A DNA stretch of 64,000 bases from positions 248,001-312,000 of the forward strand of contig DATALT010000002.1 in the NCBI GenBank assembly GCA_036260945.1. The letters run 5' to 3'. Position numbers and translations under genes: made by a program. This document shows, piece by piece, positions 52,254 through 60,696 of the stretch. The notes under the pieces were generated by a model. It did not search any database, was not told the DNA's origin, and saw nothing but the letters and a program-made list of their open reading frames with translations. The stretch comes from Candidatus Babeliales bacterium (GTDB lineage: Bacteria > Babelota > Babeliae > Babelales > JACPOV01). Every line of letters begins with the position of its first letter. Positions within the stretch are counted from its first letter, which is position 1.

Positions 52254-53234
52254 TGCATGAATCTCTTGCCAGCGAACGCGTGGGGTGTTAAAAAGGAGAA
52301 ACGATGGTTCCTTGCGCGGTTGGAATTTCTTCCAAAATCTTTGACGTTCATGCATTTTAAATACGTTTCGTACCGACGTTAATGTGCACTTAATAAGCAT
52401 TTCGGAAAACCAACCAAATCCATCGATGCGGCCGATTTGGGTTGAAAGCGCTGGCCCAATTGAAAGACAATTACATCCTTCATTGCGCAATGTTTCAAGC
52501 GTATAAATCATTAAAAGTTCTGAGGTACCTTTTGGTGCTTCGGGAGTAAGTATAATCGTCCCATTGAGTGCCCATCCATTAAGTGCGCCTATTTGATTGA
52601 GCATGAGAAATGCGACGATTTCATTATCTTTTTTTGCATAAAACCATCGATTGCTTGATGCGTAAGCAACTTCCAATGGCAATAAAAAAATTTGCGGGCC
52701 TTTGCGGTTTTCGGTCCATCGTTTCATTATAGCTGTTAACGTTTGTGTTATTTCTGGGGTATTATTATCGTATTCATTGCACGATAATCCGCTCGATAAT
52801 GCTTTTCTATATCGTTGCCGTAAATGGCTAGCATTGCGGCCGCTGAGAGATTTAGTATCGATCGTTGGATCGATAATGATTTCATCTCCAAATTGAAACG
52901 CTGATCCGTTGTAGCAATCCAACATTTGATTAGTAAACGATTCAGAGACCATGACGTACATTGATTTTTTATTCTGGTCTTTACAAAAATCTTGAAAAGC
53001 TTGTGCAAGTGCCATTCTATCTGACAAGGAGCAAACCGGATCTCCAATAGCAACGAGGCAACCCCTTTCGATGCGATAACCGATGATGCCGTCTATCGAA
53101 GGCTCTTTAAAAAAGAGGCATTTCGGGTGTAATAAACCTAGCGAGGTTGCATTGCCGAGCCGCCGTATATAATCGATAACCATAGTATCAATGTAATAAG
53201 CGATGCCCGTTTTTACGTGACTCAAATGATTCAA
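52224..53234 (-). CDS. Phosphatidylglycerol lysyltransferase-like (DUF2156) protein without membrane domain
   Basis: 336 residues from a TTG that follows AAGGGGGG by 6 nt; a TTG 22 codons earlier has no ribosome site. It has the tandem GNAT fold of the LPG_synthase_C domain: LFFKEPSIDGIIGYRI, CLVAIGDPVCS, RQRYRKALSSGL and LSIGPALSTQIGRIDGFGWF. In MprF-like enzymes this domain transfers lysine or alanine from tRNA to lipid. Here the flippase membrane helices are absent, as in soluble relatives. Target unknown. Confidence 0.85.
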   Translation of the reverse strand: MNHLSHVKTGIAYYIDTMVIDYIRRLGNATSLGLLHPKCLFFKEPSIDGIIGYRIERGCLVAIGDPVCSLSDRMALAQAFQDFCKDQNKKSMYVMVSESFTNQMLDCYNGSAFQFGDEIIIDPTIDTKSLSGRNASHLRQRYRKALSSGLSCNEYDNNTPEITQTLTAIMKRWTENRKGPQIFLLPLEVAYASSNRWFYAKKDNEIVAFLMLNQIGALNGWALNGTIILTPEAPKGTSELLMIYTLETLRNEGCNCLSIGPALSTQIGRIDGFGWFSEMLIKCTLTSVRNVFKMHERQRFWKKFQPRKEPSFLLFNTPRVRWQEIHALLRTFNASI

Positions 53235-53704
53235 AGATCGCCCCCCTTTTTTGCTAACTACGATTTTTTTAAAATAGCAATGAAGAATGGTTAAAATCAA
53301 TTAATTCAGTTTGTAGTTAGAACCCAGATGGTCTTTATCGATTTATGCATAATTTGAGGGAACGATTCATCAATGTTTATGTGTGCTTGCACTAATTTAT
53401 CAAAAAAGCATAAGAGTAATTTTAGTCTATTTAATGTGCGTTGCAAATGAAGTAGTTATTTATTCTGGTAAAGAAGCCCTTTGTATAAGCAATAAAGAGC
53501 GCTATACTAATTCTTTATGGTTGCAATAGATAAAGTTGAGCGAAAAAAACAGTCACTCCTGGGATTTTCGAACCATTTAGGCATTCCTTATAGTTGAAAG
53601 TGCTCTTTAACGGCAATTTCTTTCTGCGATGTATGCATTTCTGATCAGAAAAATTAGAATTAAAATAGTCTCAACGGTACAATTTAATGATTTTGTGAGA
53701 ATTT
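53235..53704. other. Gene-free stretch between divergent genes
   Basis: 470 nt, AT-rich, with the ribosome site of the DUF2156 gene at its left edge. It should contain promoters for that gene and for the DEAD-box gene, but I see no box pair good enough to call. I find no small gene with a ribosome site. Confidence 0.4.
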
Positions 53705-54913
53705 ATGTCAGAATACGGAAATTTCAGAAAAAGTTGGCAAAAGGGCGGCGCATCAAAAGATAAAGGATCTCGTGGCCATTCGCGCGGTGGTGGCAGGCCT
53801 CAGAGAGCAATAAAAAAATTTGATCCCTCAGCTTTCATAAAAAAAGTTGAAGAGCAAACTTCAGCTCCTGCCTATGTTCCTAAAAATACCTTCAACGATT
53901 TTTTAATCGACGAGCAAATTAAAAAAAATGTTGCTGCAAAAGGGTATGTAAATCCGACGCCAATTCAAGATGAAGCGATCCCGGTTATCTTGGAAGGCAA
54001 GGATGTTATTGGAACTGCAAATACTGGAACAGGAAAAACTGCTTCGTTTTTAATACCATTGGTTCATAATGTTTTAACAAAAAAAACTAATCGCGTATTA
54101 ATTATTGCCCCAACGCGTGAATTAGCAGATCAGATTTTAGAAGAACTGAGATTGTTTGCAAGCAAAACCGGCATTCATGCTGCGCTGTGCATTGGCGGTG
54201 CAAATATGATGGCTCAAATTGATAAGCTGAAAAAAAATCCACAGTTTGTGATTGGAACGCCAGGCAGATTATTGGATCTTGAACAAAATCGCATCATCAA
54301 TTTTAATAATTATACTTCGATCGTACTTGATGAAGTTGATAGAATGCTTGATATGGGATTCATTAACGATATCAAATATATTATTTCGAAATTACCAGCT
54401 AAGCGACATTCATTATTTTTCTCGGCAACTATTTCGAATGATCTAAAGAAAATAATGGATTCATTCTTACGCGATCCTATTTCCATTCGTATTCAGGCGC
54501 GTCAATCTGCAGAAAATGTAAACCAAAATATACTTCATATTGGCAACAATAACAAAATTGAACTTCTTCACGATCTTCTGATTAAGCCGGAGTTCAAGAA
54601 GGTTATTATTTTTTCACGCACAAAACGAGCAACCGATAAATTAGCAAAAATGCTGCGTGAGCGTGGATTTGACGTTGTCGCAATTCATGGCGATAAAACA
54701 CAATCGCAAAGAAAAAAATCACTGGATCTTTTCAAGCAAGACAAAGTACGTATTCTTTTGGCAACGGACGTGGTTGCGCGCGGTATTGATATTGACGATG
54801 TATCGCACGTTATTAACTATGATCTGCCGGAAACGTATGAGGATTACATCCATAGAATTGGTAGAACAGGGCGTGCTGCTAAAATTGGCCAAGCAATAAC
54901 GTTTGTTGAATAG
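53705..54913 (+). CDS. DEAD-box RNA helicase, RhlE-like
   Basis: 402 residues: basic Gly/Ser-rich N-terminal tail (to about residue 40), Q-motif NPTPIQ, Walker A ANTGTGKT (105-112), motif II as DEVD (209-212) instead of DEAD, SAT motif FFSATI and motif VI HRIGRTGRA. It ends soon after the last motif, lacking the C-terminal extension of RhlE or CsdA, so the RNA-binding tail is at the N-terminus. Expected role: ribosome assembly or mRNA turnover, often at low temperature. Confidence 0.92.
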   Translation: MSEYGNFRKSWQKGGASKDKGSRGHSRGGGRPQRAIKKFDPSAFIKKVEEQTSAPAYVPKNTFNDFLIDEQIKKNVAAKGYVNPTPIQDEAIPVILEGKDVIGTANTGTGKTASFLIPLVHNVLTKKTNRVLIIAPTRELADQILEELRLFASKTGIHAALCIGGANMMAQIDKLKKNPQFVIGTPGRLLDLEQNRIINFNNYTSIVLDEVDRMLDMGFINDIKYIISKLPAKRHSLFFSATISNDLKKIMDSFLRDPISIRIQARQSAENVNQNILHIGNNNKIELLHDLLIKPEFKKVIIFSRTKRATDKLAKMLRERGFDVVAIHGDKTQSQRKKSLDLFKQDKVRILLATDVVARGIDIDDVSHVINYDLPETYEDYIHRIGRTGRAAKIGQAITFVE

Positions 54914-55017
54914 TAAGCGTTTCACTCTTTGTTAATTCTAATCGTTTTCTTCGCAAGAAATTTTTTGTTAGCATCAAGGTAATTTGTGATAACAATATTT
55001 TAATGTGAGGAATTCGT

Positions 55018-56055
55018 ATGAACACATTGCATATTGGTGCTGCCGTTTTTATCGTGCTTTCAATGTTCAATACGGCGAGTGGGGTTGAAAAAAACAGTAA
55101 TTATAAAAACCTCGATCCTCAAGTTGCTCAATTTTTAAGCAATTTAGCAAAGAATGATGGACCGCCAATTTATACGTTGCCGGTTGAGCAAGCACGAAAA
55201 GTGCTTGATGATCTTCAGGCGGGTTCTGTTGGCACTATTCCCGCTGACATAAAAGATATCACTATTAAAGGTGGCCCGACCAAAGAGGTTTCGGTTAGAT
55301 TAATACGCCCACAGGGCAGCAAAGGTATTTTGCCTGCGGTCGTTTATGTTCATGGAGGGGGCTGGATTCTGGGAAATAAAAATACGCACGATAGATTGGT
55401 GCGACAGATAGCAAATCACGCAAATGTTGTTGTCGCGTTCATTAATTATACTCCGTCCCCTGAAGCCCAGTACCCTGTTCCTACAGAACAGATTTACTCA
55501 GCAGCTTCTTACCTTGCAAAGAATGCTGCCAAGTATCAAATCGATCCCAAACGAATGGCAATCGCGGGCGATAGCGTTGGTGGTCTGATGGCGACCGTTG
55601 TAGCTCAATTGGCAAAGCAAAGGGGTGGGCCAGCATTTGTGTATCAACTTCTTTTCTATCCGGTGACCGATGCAGATTTTAATACTCAATCTTATAATAA
55701 ATTTGCTGATGGCTACTGGTTATCCAAAAAAGCTATGAAATGGTTTTGGGATGCTTATGCGCCGCATATTACTGAACGAAGCATGCCGACAGTTTCTCCC
55801 TTGAGGGCTTCTATTAAACAACTACATGGCTTGCCGCCTGCATTGATTATCACCGATGAAAATGATGTTCTTCTTGATGAGGGAAAGGCATATGCCGAAA
55901 AATTGCAAAAAGCGGGCGTGAATACCGAGTTCAAATTGATAAAAGGCACGGTTCATGATTTTGCAATGTTAGATCCATTAAAAGATACTGCGCCAACCAA
56001 GGATGCGATTGCATATGCGGTCCGCAAATTAAAAAAGGCTTTGTATTCTAATTGA
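55018..56055 (+). CDS. Exported alpha/beta hydrolase, hormone-sensitive-lipase family esterase
   Basis: 345 residues with a signal peptide (AAVFIVLSMFNTASG). The HSL oxyanion motif VHGGGW (111-116), nucleophile S186 in IAGDSVGGL, the acid in ITDENDVLLDEG and histidine in GTVHDFAML complete the catalytic triad. It hydrolyses short-chain esters, probably in the periplasm or outside. TGTGAGG before the start serves as the ribosome site. It is single; no terminator is evident. Confidence 0.92.
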   Translation: MNTLHIGAAVFIVLSMFNTASGVEKNSNYKNLDPQVAQFLSNLAKNDGPPIYTLPVEQARKVLDDLQAGSVGTIPADIKDITIKGGPTKEVSVRLIRPQGSKGILPAVVYVHGGGWILGNKNTHDRLVRQIANHANVVVAFINYTPSPEAQYPVPTEQIYSAASYLAKNAAKYQIDPKRMAIAGDSVGGLMATVVAQLAKQRGGPAFVYQLLFYPVTDADFNTQSYNKFADGYWLSKKAMKWFWDAYAPHITERSMPTVSPLRASIKQLHGLPPALIITDENDVLLDEGKAYAEKLQKAGVNTEFKLIKGTVHDFAMLDPLKDTAPTKDAIAYAVRKLKKALYSN

Positions 56056-56285
56056 TCGTTTTTTCTTTAGAGATGAAAAAAGCCCTTTATTTAAAGAAAA
56101 AAACAAGATAATCTGAAAAATATATGTACGTTTGCCCACCCTAATAAGTCCAGTAAGGGCACGCGTTTTATATGTCTGAGCAGTCATCTCAAAATTGTTA
56201 GTTCTGGGTTTGACGTAAGTTTTACAGGAATTCTCTATATTTGTTGTTATCAATTATCTAAATTACACATTTTTTAAGGCGCCGT

Positions 56286-56732
56286 ATGCAAAATATATTA
56301 TTGAGGTTGTTTCCTCTTTTCCTAGCTATAAATATTATCTGTATGGACAACCCGAATGACTTTTCACACTCAAAATTTCATCAATTATTTAACCCAGAAC
56401 AATTAGAAATTGTAAAACAAGAATTCGAACGCAAATGCTTCGAGTCAAATATCTGGCCTGAAAGCGACCTTGGTCATTGGGAGGATATGTTCTCGCCTGT
56501 TGGTTTGTCTTCGCGAGAAATATCGAGTATAGAACCATCAACGGGTACAACACCAAAGCAACCAAAACGAAAAGTTACGAAGCGGAGAGGTACATACCTT
56601 AAGTCTAGCCTTAGGAAATATAATCAGGAGCACCTTTTACCATTACTACAAAATGAATTTAACAATCCCAAAAAAAAATATGACGCTAAAAGGGAAATAT
56701 GGGAAAAAATCGAAAAAAAATTTAAGGTTTAA
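56286..56732 (+). CDS. Small secreted protein with basic patch
   Basis: 148 residues with a signal peptide (LLRLFPLFLAINIICM). The mature part is acidic at first (DNPNDFSHSKFHQLFNPEQ), has a Thr/Pro spacer, then a strongly basic patch (KQPKRKVTKRRGTYLKSSLR) and a charged helix (KKKYDAKREIWEKIEKKF). The basic patch resembles a nuclear localisation signal. It is the first gene of an array of five same-strand small secreted proteins. No known family. Confidence 0.72.
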   Translation: MQNILLRLFPLFLAINIICMDNPNDFSHSKFHQLFNPEQLEIVKQEFERKCFESNIWPESDLGHWEDMFSPVGLSSREISSIEPSTGTTPKQPKRKVTKRRGTYLKSSLRKYNQEHLLPLLQNEFNNPKKKYDAKREIWEKIEKKFKV

Positions 56733-56748
56733 TTCTAAGCGGGTTACT

Positions 56749-57006
56749 ATGAAAAATAGAATTATCGTATTCGCTGCATCTCTTTTGGTCAACGCTGCAT
56801 ATTTGTTAGGTATGGAGGCTACTCCCATTATGAGAATCAATCCACAAACGGGAGTGACTGAGCTAGCGCAAATCACCCAAACGGCTACTGGTCAAGTAAG
56901 CATCAACTGGGTGCCACTTCCTCCATCTGCAAATCATTCGCAGCCGTGGACTCCTTCCCTGGCCGCTATTCCTGAGGTAGATGAGGAGGAAGGACCCCAG
57001 CGTTGA
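56749..57006 (+). CDS. Small secreted protein
   Basis: 85 residues from the ATG 16 nt after the previous stop. A signal peptide (MKNRIIVFAASLLVNAAYLL) is followed by GMEATPIMRINPQTGVTELA, a short W- and Pro-rich stretch (INWVPLPPSANHSQPW) and an acidic tail (DEEEGPQ). A longer upstream reading runs into the previous gene and is not supported. Its layout recalls the small secreted family at 3-5 kb. A strong terminator follows. Confidence 0.68.
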   Translation: MKNRIIVFAASLLVNAAYLLGMEATPIMRINPQTGVTELAQITQTATGQVSINWVPLPPSANHSQPWTPSLAAIPEVDEEEGPQR

Positions 57007-57075
57007 TGGTTGCGGGAAGGTGATCTAAGTTTCGTAGAATTCTGGGTCGTTAGAATATCCCCGGAAAAAACTTGG

Positions 57076-57096
57076 CCCCCGCGAGTCGGGGGTTTT
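57076..57096 (+). terminator. Rho-independent terminator
   Basis: The GC-rich stem CCCCCG / CGGGGG with loop CGAGT is followed by TTTTCTATTTT, and ends the two-gene unit of small secreted proteins. Confidence 0.85.
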
Positions 57097-57292
57097 CTAT
57101 TTTGTATAAATTTCCTAGTAAGCTATTTTATAAATGCACGATTATGAGGCATCATAATTCAATCTGTATCTATTTTTTTGACCAATTTCTTTAAGCGTGA
57201 TATTCTTTAGTAATCAGAAGGAAAGTACGATTCGGCTTTTGAAGCCATTGGATATTCATAAATGCAAGATTAAATGACACAAGGGTTGGTTA

Positions 57293-57802
57293 ATGAAAAA
57301 AATATTCATAGGGATGCTTTTTTTTGCGATAGTTTTTCAGATAAATGCAATGGATAAGTCCAACGCTGAAGTAGATGAATGGATTAACCGAGTTACTGAA
57401 ACTGCTCAGGGTTTGCTCCCGGGCGATAAGCATGTGATTAATAACGGGCAGGCGGGCGACCTTAACAAACCCCTGGTAGCCCTGGATAGAGCGACAGAAA
57501 ATAGCGATGCTTCAATAAAACCTAAGGCAAAAAAGAAACGAAACAAACATACCAAGAAGTCCGATTATCTTATTTTGAAGGGCTTGCAAGGTAAAATATC
57601 ACCAGAGAAACAAAACTGGACGCAAATAATAAATGAATCACAAAAAGATAAGCTTCAATTAGATGATTATCAACAAATTGATTCTGTTGTTTTCAATGAA
57701 AAAAAAATCAGATTGAGATTGAAGCAATGCCCATACTGCTCCGATCGCTGTTTAGGCATAATGAAGTTATCCGAGCATATTAAAAAGCATCATGGTGGGT
57801 AG
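57293..57802 (+). CDS. Secreted C2H2 zinc-finger protein, member 1
   Basis: 169 residues. A signal peptide (MKKIFIGMLFFAIVFQINA) is followed by a helical acidic part, a basic nuclear-signal-like patch (KPKAKKKRNKHTKK, 77-90) and a single C-terminal zinc finger CPYCSDRCLGIMKLSEH plus IKKHH (C146, C149, H162, H166). A eukaryotic-style C2H2 finger behind an export signal suggests an exported protein acting on host nucleic acid or protein, an inference. Two further members follow directly. Confidence 0.82.
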   Translation: MKKIFIGMLFFAIVFQINAMDKSNAEVDEWINRVTETAQGLLPGDKHVINNGQAGDLNKPLVALDRATENSDASIKPKAKKKRNKHTKKSDYLILKGLQGKISPEKQNWTQIINESQKDKLQLDDYQQIDSVVFNEKKIRLRLKQCPYCSDRCLGIMKLSEHIKKHHGG

Positions 57803-57857
57803 TTGATTACTCTATTTAGTCACGAATTTAGATTTTTATTGCATCAAGGCAGTTTGA

Positions 57858-58193
57858 ATGGAAATTTCTTTACCCTTAATTATGTTACTTATAGCAGCAC
57901 CTTCATTAGCTATGGAAAATTCTTGGTTTGAGGATTCTTTGGAAAGCTCTACAGAATCGATAGAGCTGGGGGATAGTATCTTTCAAAAAAAAGCAAAGCG
58001 CTTACCTGCTCCTAATGGGCTTGCGGATTATCAACATTTTTATCCCTATATTCCGGTTACAACGGTATTGACCAAAGCCGAGCCATGCAAGCATTGTGGG
58101 GTACGATTAAAAACAATGGATGCTCATCTGAGAAAATGCGGCTTTATTTATGTTACCACTGTAAAAAATAGAAACTTATTAGGCGCTCATTAG
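57858..58193 (+). CDS. Secreted CCHC zinc-finger protein, member 2
   Basis: 111 residues. Signal peptide (ISLPLIMLLIAAPSLAM), an acidic Ser/Glu stretch (DSLESSTESIELGDS) and a finger CKHCGVRLKTMDAHLRKC (C77, C80, H90, C94), with the last ligand a cysteine rather than a histidine. The finger pattern L-x-x-M-D-A-H-L fits a real zinc-binding fold. It sits 55 nt after member 1 and 14 nt before member 3, probably in one operon. Confidence 0.8.
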   Translation: MEISLPLIMLLIAAPSLAMENSWFEDSLESSTESIELGDSIFQKKAKRLPAPNGLADYQHFYPYIPVTTVLTKAEPCKHCGVRLKTMDAHLRKCGFIYVTTVKNRNLLGAH

Positions 58194-58207
58194 GGCGGAG
58201 ATTATCG

Positions 58208-58726
58208 ATGAATATCGTAAAATATTTCTTTTCATGGCTAATAATCTTTTCTGCGCCTTTGTGTTGCATGGATGGCCAGAATAGAACAAATAATGTTGAT
58301 ACAAAGTTGTACGAAAATCTTTTATTGCATATTCAGCAGGACCCGGAGCAGTTTCATGATTTCCTAGCAGCACACCCATATGCATTTGAAACTGTTGAGC
58401 AAAAAGAAACCAAAATTTTATTTGAAAAACAAAACAATGAAAAGAGTGAAAAAGTAGCGCAGATAACAAAAAAGTTTAGGTCTCAAATAGTCGCAAGCAG
58501 GCCCAAGCAAATGACTTGTGGTATCTGCCCAATCGCTGTAGAGATAGCGTCCGTGGCTGCCTATGGCTGGCACGTAAAACGCTTTCATGAAGGTATCGAA
58601 CACAAAAAAGCAATCTCTTGTAAAAAGTGCTTATATTTCTTTCCCGAATTTACTTGCTTTAAAGACCATTGCGTTAAATATCATAGCCCAAATTTTTTGC
58701 CTGGTCCTGAAAAATTGGAGAAATAA
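58208..58726 (+). CDS. Secreted double zinc-finger protein, member 3
   Basis: 172 residues. Signal peptide (FFSWLIIFSAPLCCM), a polar helical region with heptad-like charges, and two fingers: C104, C107, H122, H127 (CGICPIAV...AYGWHVKRFH) and C138, C141, H154, H159 (CKKCLYFFPEFTCFKDH, CVKYH). Spacing in the second is close to classical C2H2. It is the last of the five-gene array. Unlikely to be a bacterial Ros-type regulator because of the export signal. Confidence 0.82.
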   Translation: MNIVKYFFSWLIIFSAPLCCMDGQNRTNNVDTKLYENLLLHIQQDPEQFHDFLAAHPYAFETVEQKETKILFEKQNNEKSEKVAQITKKFRSQIVASRPKQMTCGICPIAVEIASVAAYGWHVKRFHEGIEHKKAISCKKCLYFFPEFTCFKDHCVKYHSPNFLPGPEKLEK

Positions 58727-58770
58727 AAAGAATTTTTTGGGCAAATTTTACACAAAGCATTATTAAAAAT

Positions 58771-58798
58771 TTGACAAATAGAAAATCCAATGTATGCT
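58771..58798 (+). promoter_or_regulatory. Sigma-70-type promoter of rpmE-prfA
   Basis: A perfect TTGACA, a 16-nt spacer and TATGCT. Transcription would start near 58805, leaving an untranslated leader of about 110 nt before rpmE. Confidence 0.65.
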
Positions 58799-58820
58799 TA
58801 AGGTTAGTTAAGAGATCCTA

Positions 58821-58846
58821 AAAGGCAGTTCGAAGTAAATGCCTTT
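58821..58846 (+). promoter_or_regulatory. Leader hairpin upstream of rpmE
   Basis: A 7-bp perfect stem (AAAGGCA / TGCCTTT) with a 12-nt loop in the long leader. It could serve autogenous control by L31, which is known for this operon type in other bacteria, but there is no direct evidence here. Confidence 0.35.
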
Positions 58847-58913
58847 ACAAAAAAAGAGACTTGATCAATACTAAGACAGTGAATAAAAAACCTCAGATTT
58901 CCAGGTAGAAATT

Positions 58914-59117
58914 ATGAAAAAAGAACTACATCCAGAACTTCATGACGTAACAGCTCACTGCGCTTGCGGATACTCGTTCAAAACGATGTCCACTGCGTCT
59001 GATATCAGCGTTTCAATCTGCTCTCATTGCCATCCGTTTTATACCGGTTCGCAAAAGTTGGTTGATACAGCTGGCCGTATTGAGAAATTCGAAAAGCGTT
59101 TCAAAAAAGGTAAATAA
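58914..59117 (+). CDS. rpmE: 50S ribosomal protein L31
   Basis: 67 residues: [20 protein letters not shown] with the zinc-binding cysteines C16, C18, C36 and C39 retained, and the end [20 protein letters not shown] typical of the long zinc-containing L31 form. It binds at the 50S/30S interface. It is followed 6 nt later by prfA, a common gene order. Confidence 0.96.
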   Translation: MKKELHPELHDVTAHCACGYSFKTMSTASDISVSICSHCHPFYTGSQKLVDTAGRIEKFEKRFKKGK

Positions 59118-59123
59118 GCGGCT

Positions 59124-60194
59124 ATGGAGTTATCCTGGCAAGACTTAAAAAAAAGACACGAGGAGCTGAGCAATCAGCTCCTTTCTCCTTCTCTTGATTA
59201 TGCGCAGCGCCAAGAAATGCAGAAAGAGCATTCCCGGCTCTCGAATCTCCTTGAGAAAAAAAAAGCTATTGAAGCAATAGAAGCGGATAAAACTTCTGCT
59301 CAAAAAGAAATGGCATCCACCCAAGATGCTGAGATGAAAGTGCTCTTTGAAGAAGAATTACATTCTCTTGAAGAGCAGCTTAAAAAAGAACAACAATCAC
59401 TCGAAAATATTCTATATCCACCAGATCCGCTTGATGATCGCTCAGTGTTTCTTGAAATTAGAGCAGGCACTGGCGGCCAGGAAGCGGCGCTTTTTGCTGC
59501 TGATCTTATGAAAATGTATACAAACTATGCATTATCAAAAGGATGGCAAGTTTCTCTTGCGGATATGAGCGAAACGGATTTGGGCGGTATTCGAGAGGTA
59601 ACCCTTCATATTCAAGGTGATGGTGTTTTTGGTCATTTAAAATTTGAAGCGGGTGTGCATCGTGTGCAACGTGTACCAAAAACCGAAACGCAAGGGCGTG
59701 TTCATACCTCTACGGCGACAGTGGCGGTGCTTCCGGAAGCTGATGAAGTAGAATTTAATATCAGCCCCGCAGATTTGCGCGTCGATACATTTAGAGCCGG
59801 CGGCGCAGGCGGGCAACATGTTAATAAAACCGAATCTGCTGTTCGCATAACGCATATTCCAACTGGCGTCGCAGTCGCATGCCAAGAGGAACGCTCGCAG
59901 CATAAAAATCGTGCAAAAGCGATGAAGATGCTCCAATCACGGCTTTTAATGGCTCAACGAGAAAAACAAGAGCTTGAAGAAAGTCATAAACGAAAAGAGA
60001 TGGTGGGAACCGGTATGCGTGCAGAAAAAGTGCGTACGTATAATTTTCCACAAAACCGCGTTACCGATCACCAAGTTGAAGTGACGCTCAAAAAGTTGGA
60101 TCGCGTTATTGAAGGCGATCTTGAAGATATTATTCAGCCCCTGATAGCTAAAGGGCTAGAAGATCGGCGCAAAGCGCTCGCAAAAGCAATTTAA
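59124..60194 (+). CDS. prfA: Peptide chain release factor 1
   Basis: 356 residues, full length. It reads UAA and UAG stop codons and triggers peptide release. The GGQ loop is at 229-231 (AGGAGGQHVNKTESA); the codon-recognition motif is PKT (RVPKTETQGRVHTS), near the PAT of E. coli RF1. It is coupled to rpmE. The methyltransferase prmC, often next in line, is absent; a small membrane gene follows instead. Confidence 0.96.
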   Translation: MELSWQDLKKRHEELSNQLLSPSLDYAQRQEMQKEHSRLSNLLEKKKAIEAIEADKTSAQKEMASTQDAEMKVLFEEELHSLEEQLKKEQQSLENILYPPDPLDDRSVFLEIRAGTGGQEAALFAADLMKMYTNYALSKGWQVSLADMSETDLGGIREVTLHIQGDGVFGHLKFEAGVHRVQRVPKTETQGRVHTSTATVAVLPEADEVEFNISPADLRVDTFRAGGAGGQHVNKTESAVRITHIPTGVAVACQEERSQHKNRAKAMKMLQSRLLMAQREKQELEESHKRKEMVGTGMRAEKVRTYNFPQNRVTDHQVEVTLKKLDRVIEGDLEDIIQPLIAKGLEDRRKALAKAI

Positions 60195-60228
60195 CAATTC
60201 TTGTTTTTTTTCAATCTAATTAGATAAG

Positions 60229-60254
60229 TTCTCCTTGTAAATTTTTAAGGAGAA
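60229..60254 (+). promoter_or_regulatory. Hairpin that buries the ribosome binding site of the next gene
   Basis: TTCTCCTT pairs perfectly with AAGGAGAA, 10-nt loop, and that second arm is the Shine-Dalgarno sequence 4 nt before the ATG at 60258. Such pairing should repress translation until melted or bound, like an RNA thermometer or translational operator. Confidence 0.6.
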
Positions 60255-60257
60255 TTA

Positions 60258-60620
60258 ATGAATCTGCTTTTTAACGTAATTGCATTAGCAATCGGTCTTT
60301 TGTTTCCAGTAATTAATTATCTCGGATTTGAATGGTACTATCCACGTCCCCAGTTTGATATTCAAGTTTACGAATCATTTCATTTTTATGGCACACTCGT
60401 TGTTTGCGTGTTAGCTCTTTTGATTGGTACTTATTTAGTAACGCGTAAAATTAATTTTGTCGGGGTTGGTCTTATATTTGGAGCGGTATTATCAATCGTT
60501 TTCAACTTTGTGCGTTATTCATATCATTTGAGTCGTGGAATTCAATTTGGAGTAGCTATTGGGATTTTTGTGCTGTTAATCGTTCTAGGAGTTTATTTTG
60601 CTAGTCGTCGAGATTTATAA
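60258..60620 (+). CDS. Small four-helix membrane protein
   Basis: 120 residues: four predicted helices (LLFNVIALAIGLLFPVINYL; YGTLVVCVLALLIGTYLV; FVGVGLIFGAVLSIVFNFV; QFGVAIGIFVLLIVLGVYF), ending in a basic tail. No known family that I recognise. The start is clear from a strong AAGGAGAA site, which is buried in a hairpin. It lies 63 nt after prfA but is probably regulated apart from it. Confidence 0.75.
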   Translation: MNLLFNVIALAIGLLFPVINYLGFEWYYPRPQFDIQVYESFHFYGTLVVCVLALLIGTYLVTRKINFVGVGLIFGAVLSIVFNFVRYSYHLSRGIQFGVAIGIFVLLIVLGVYFASRRDL

Positions 60621-60696
60621 TTTTTTGGGATTGAGCTCCTGAGTAGTTTCATTATACTGGAAGAATAGTCTCTTTTCTCTACTCCCAGGAGCTTGC

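Noticed and set aside
58821-58846. Reading the rpmE leader hairpin as a terminator
   Set aside because: It is followed by ACAAAAAAAG rather than T, so it cannot be an intrinsic terminator on the plus strand.
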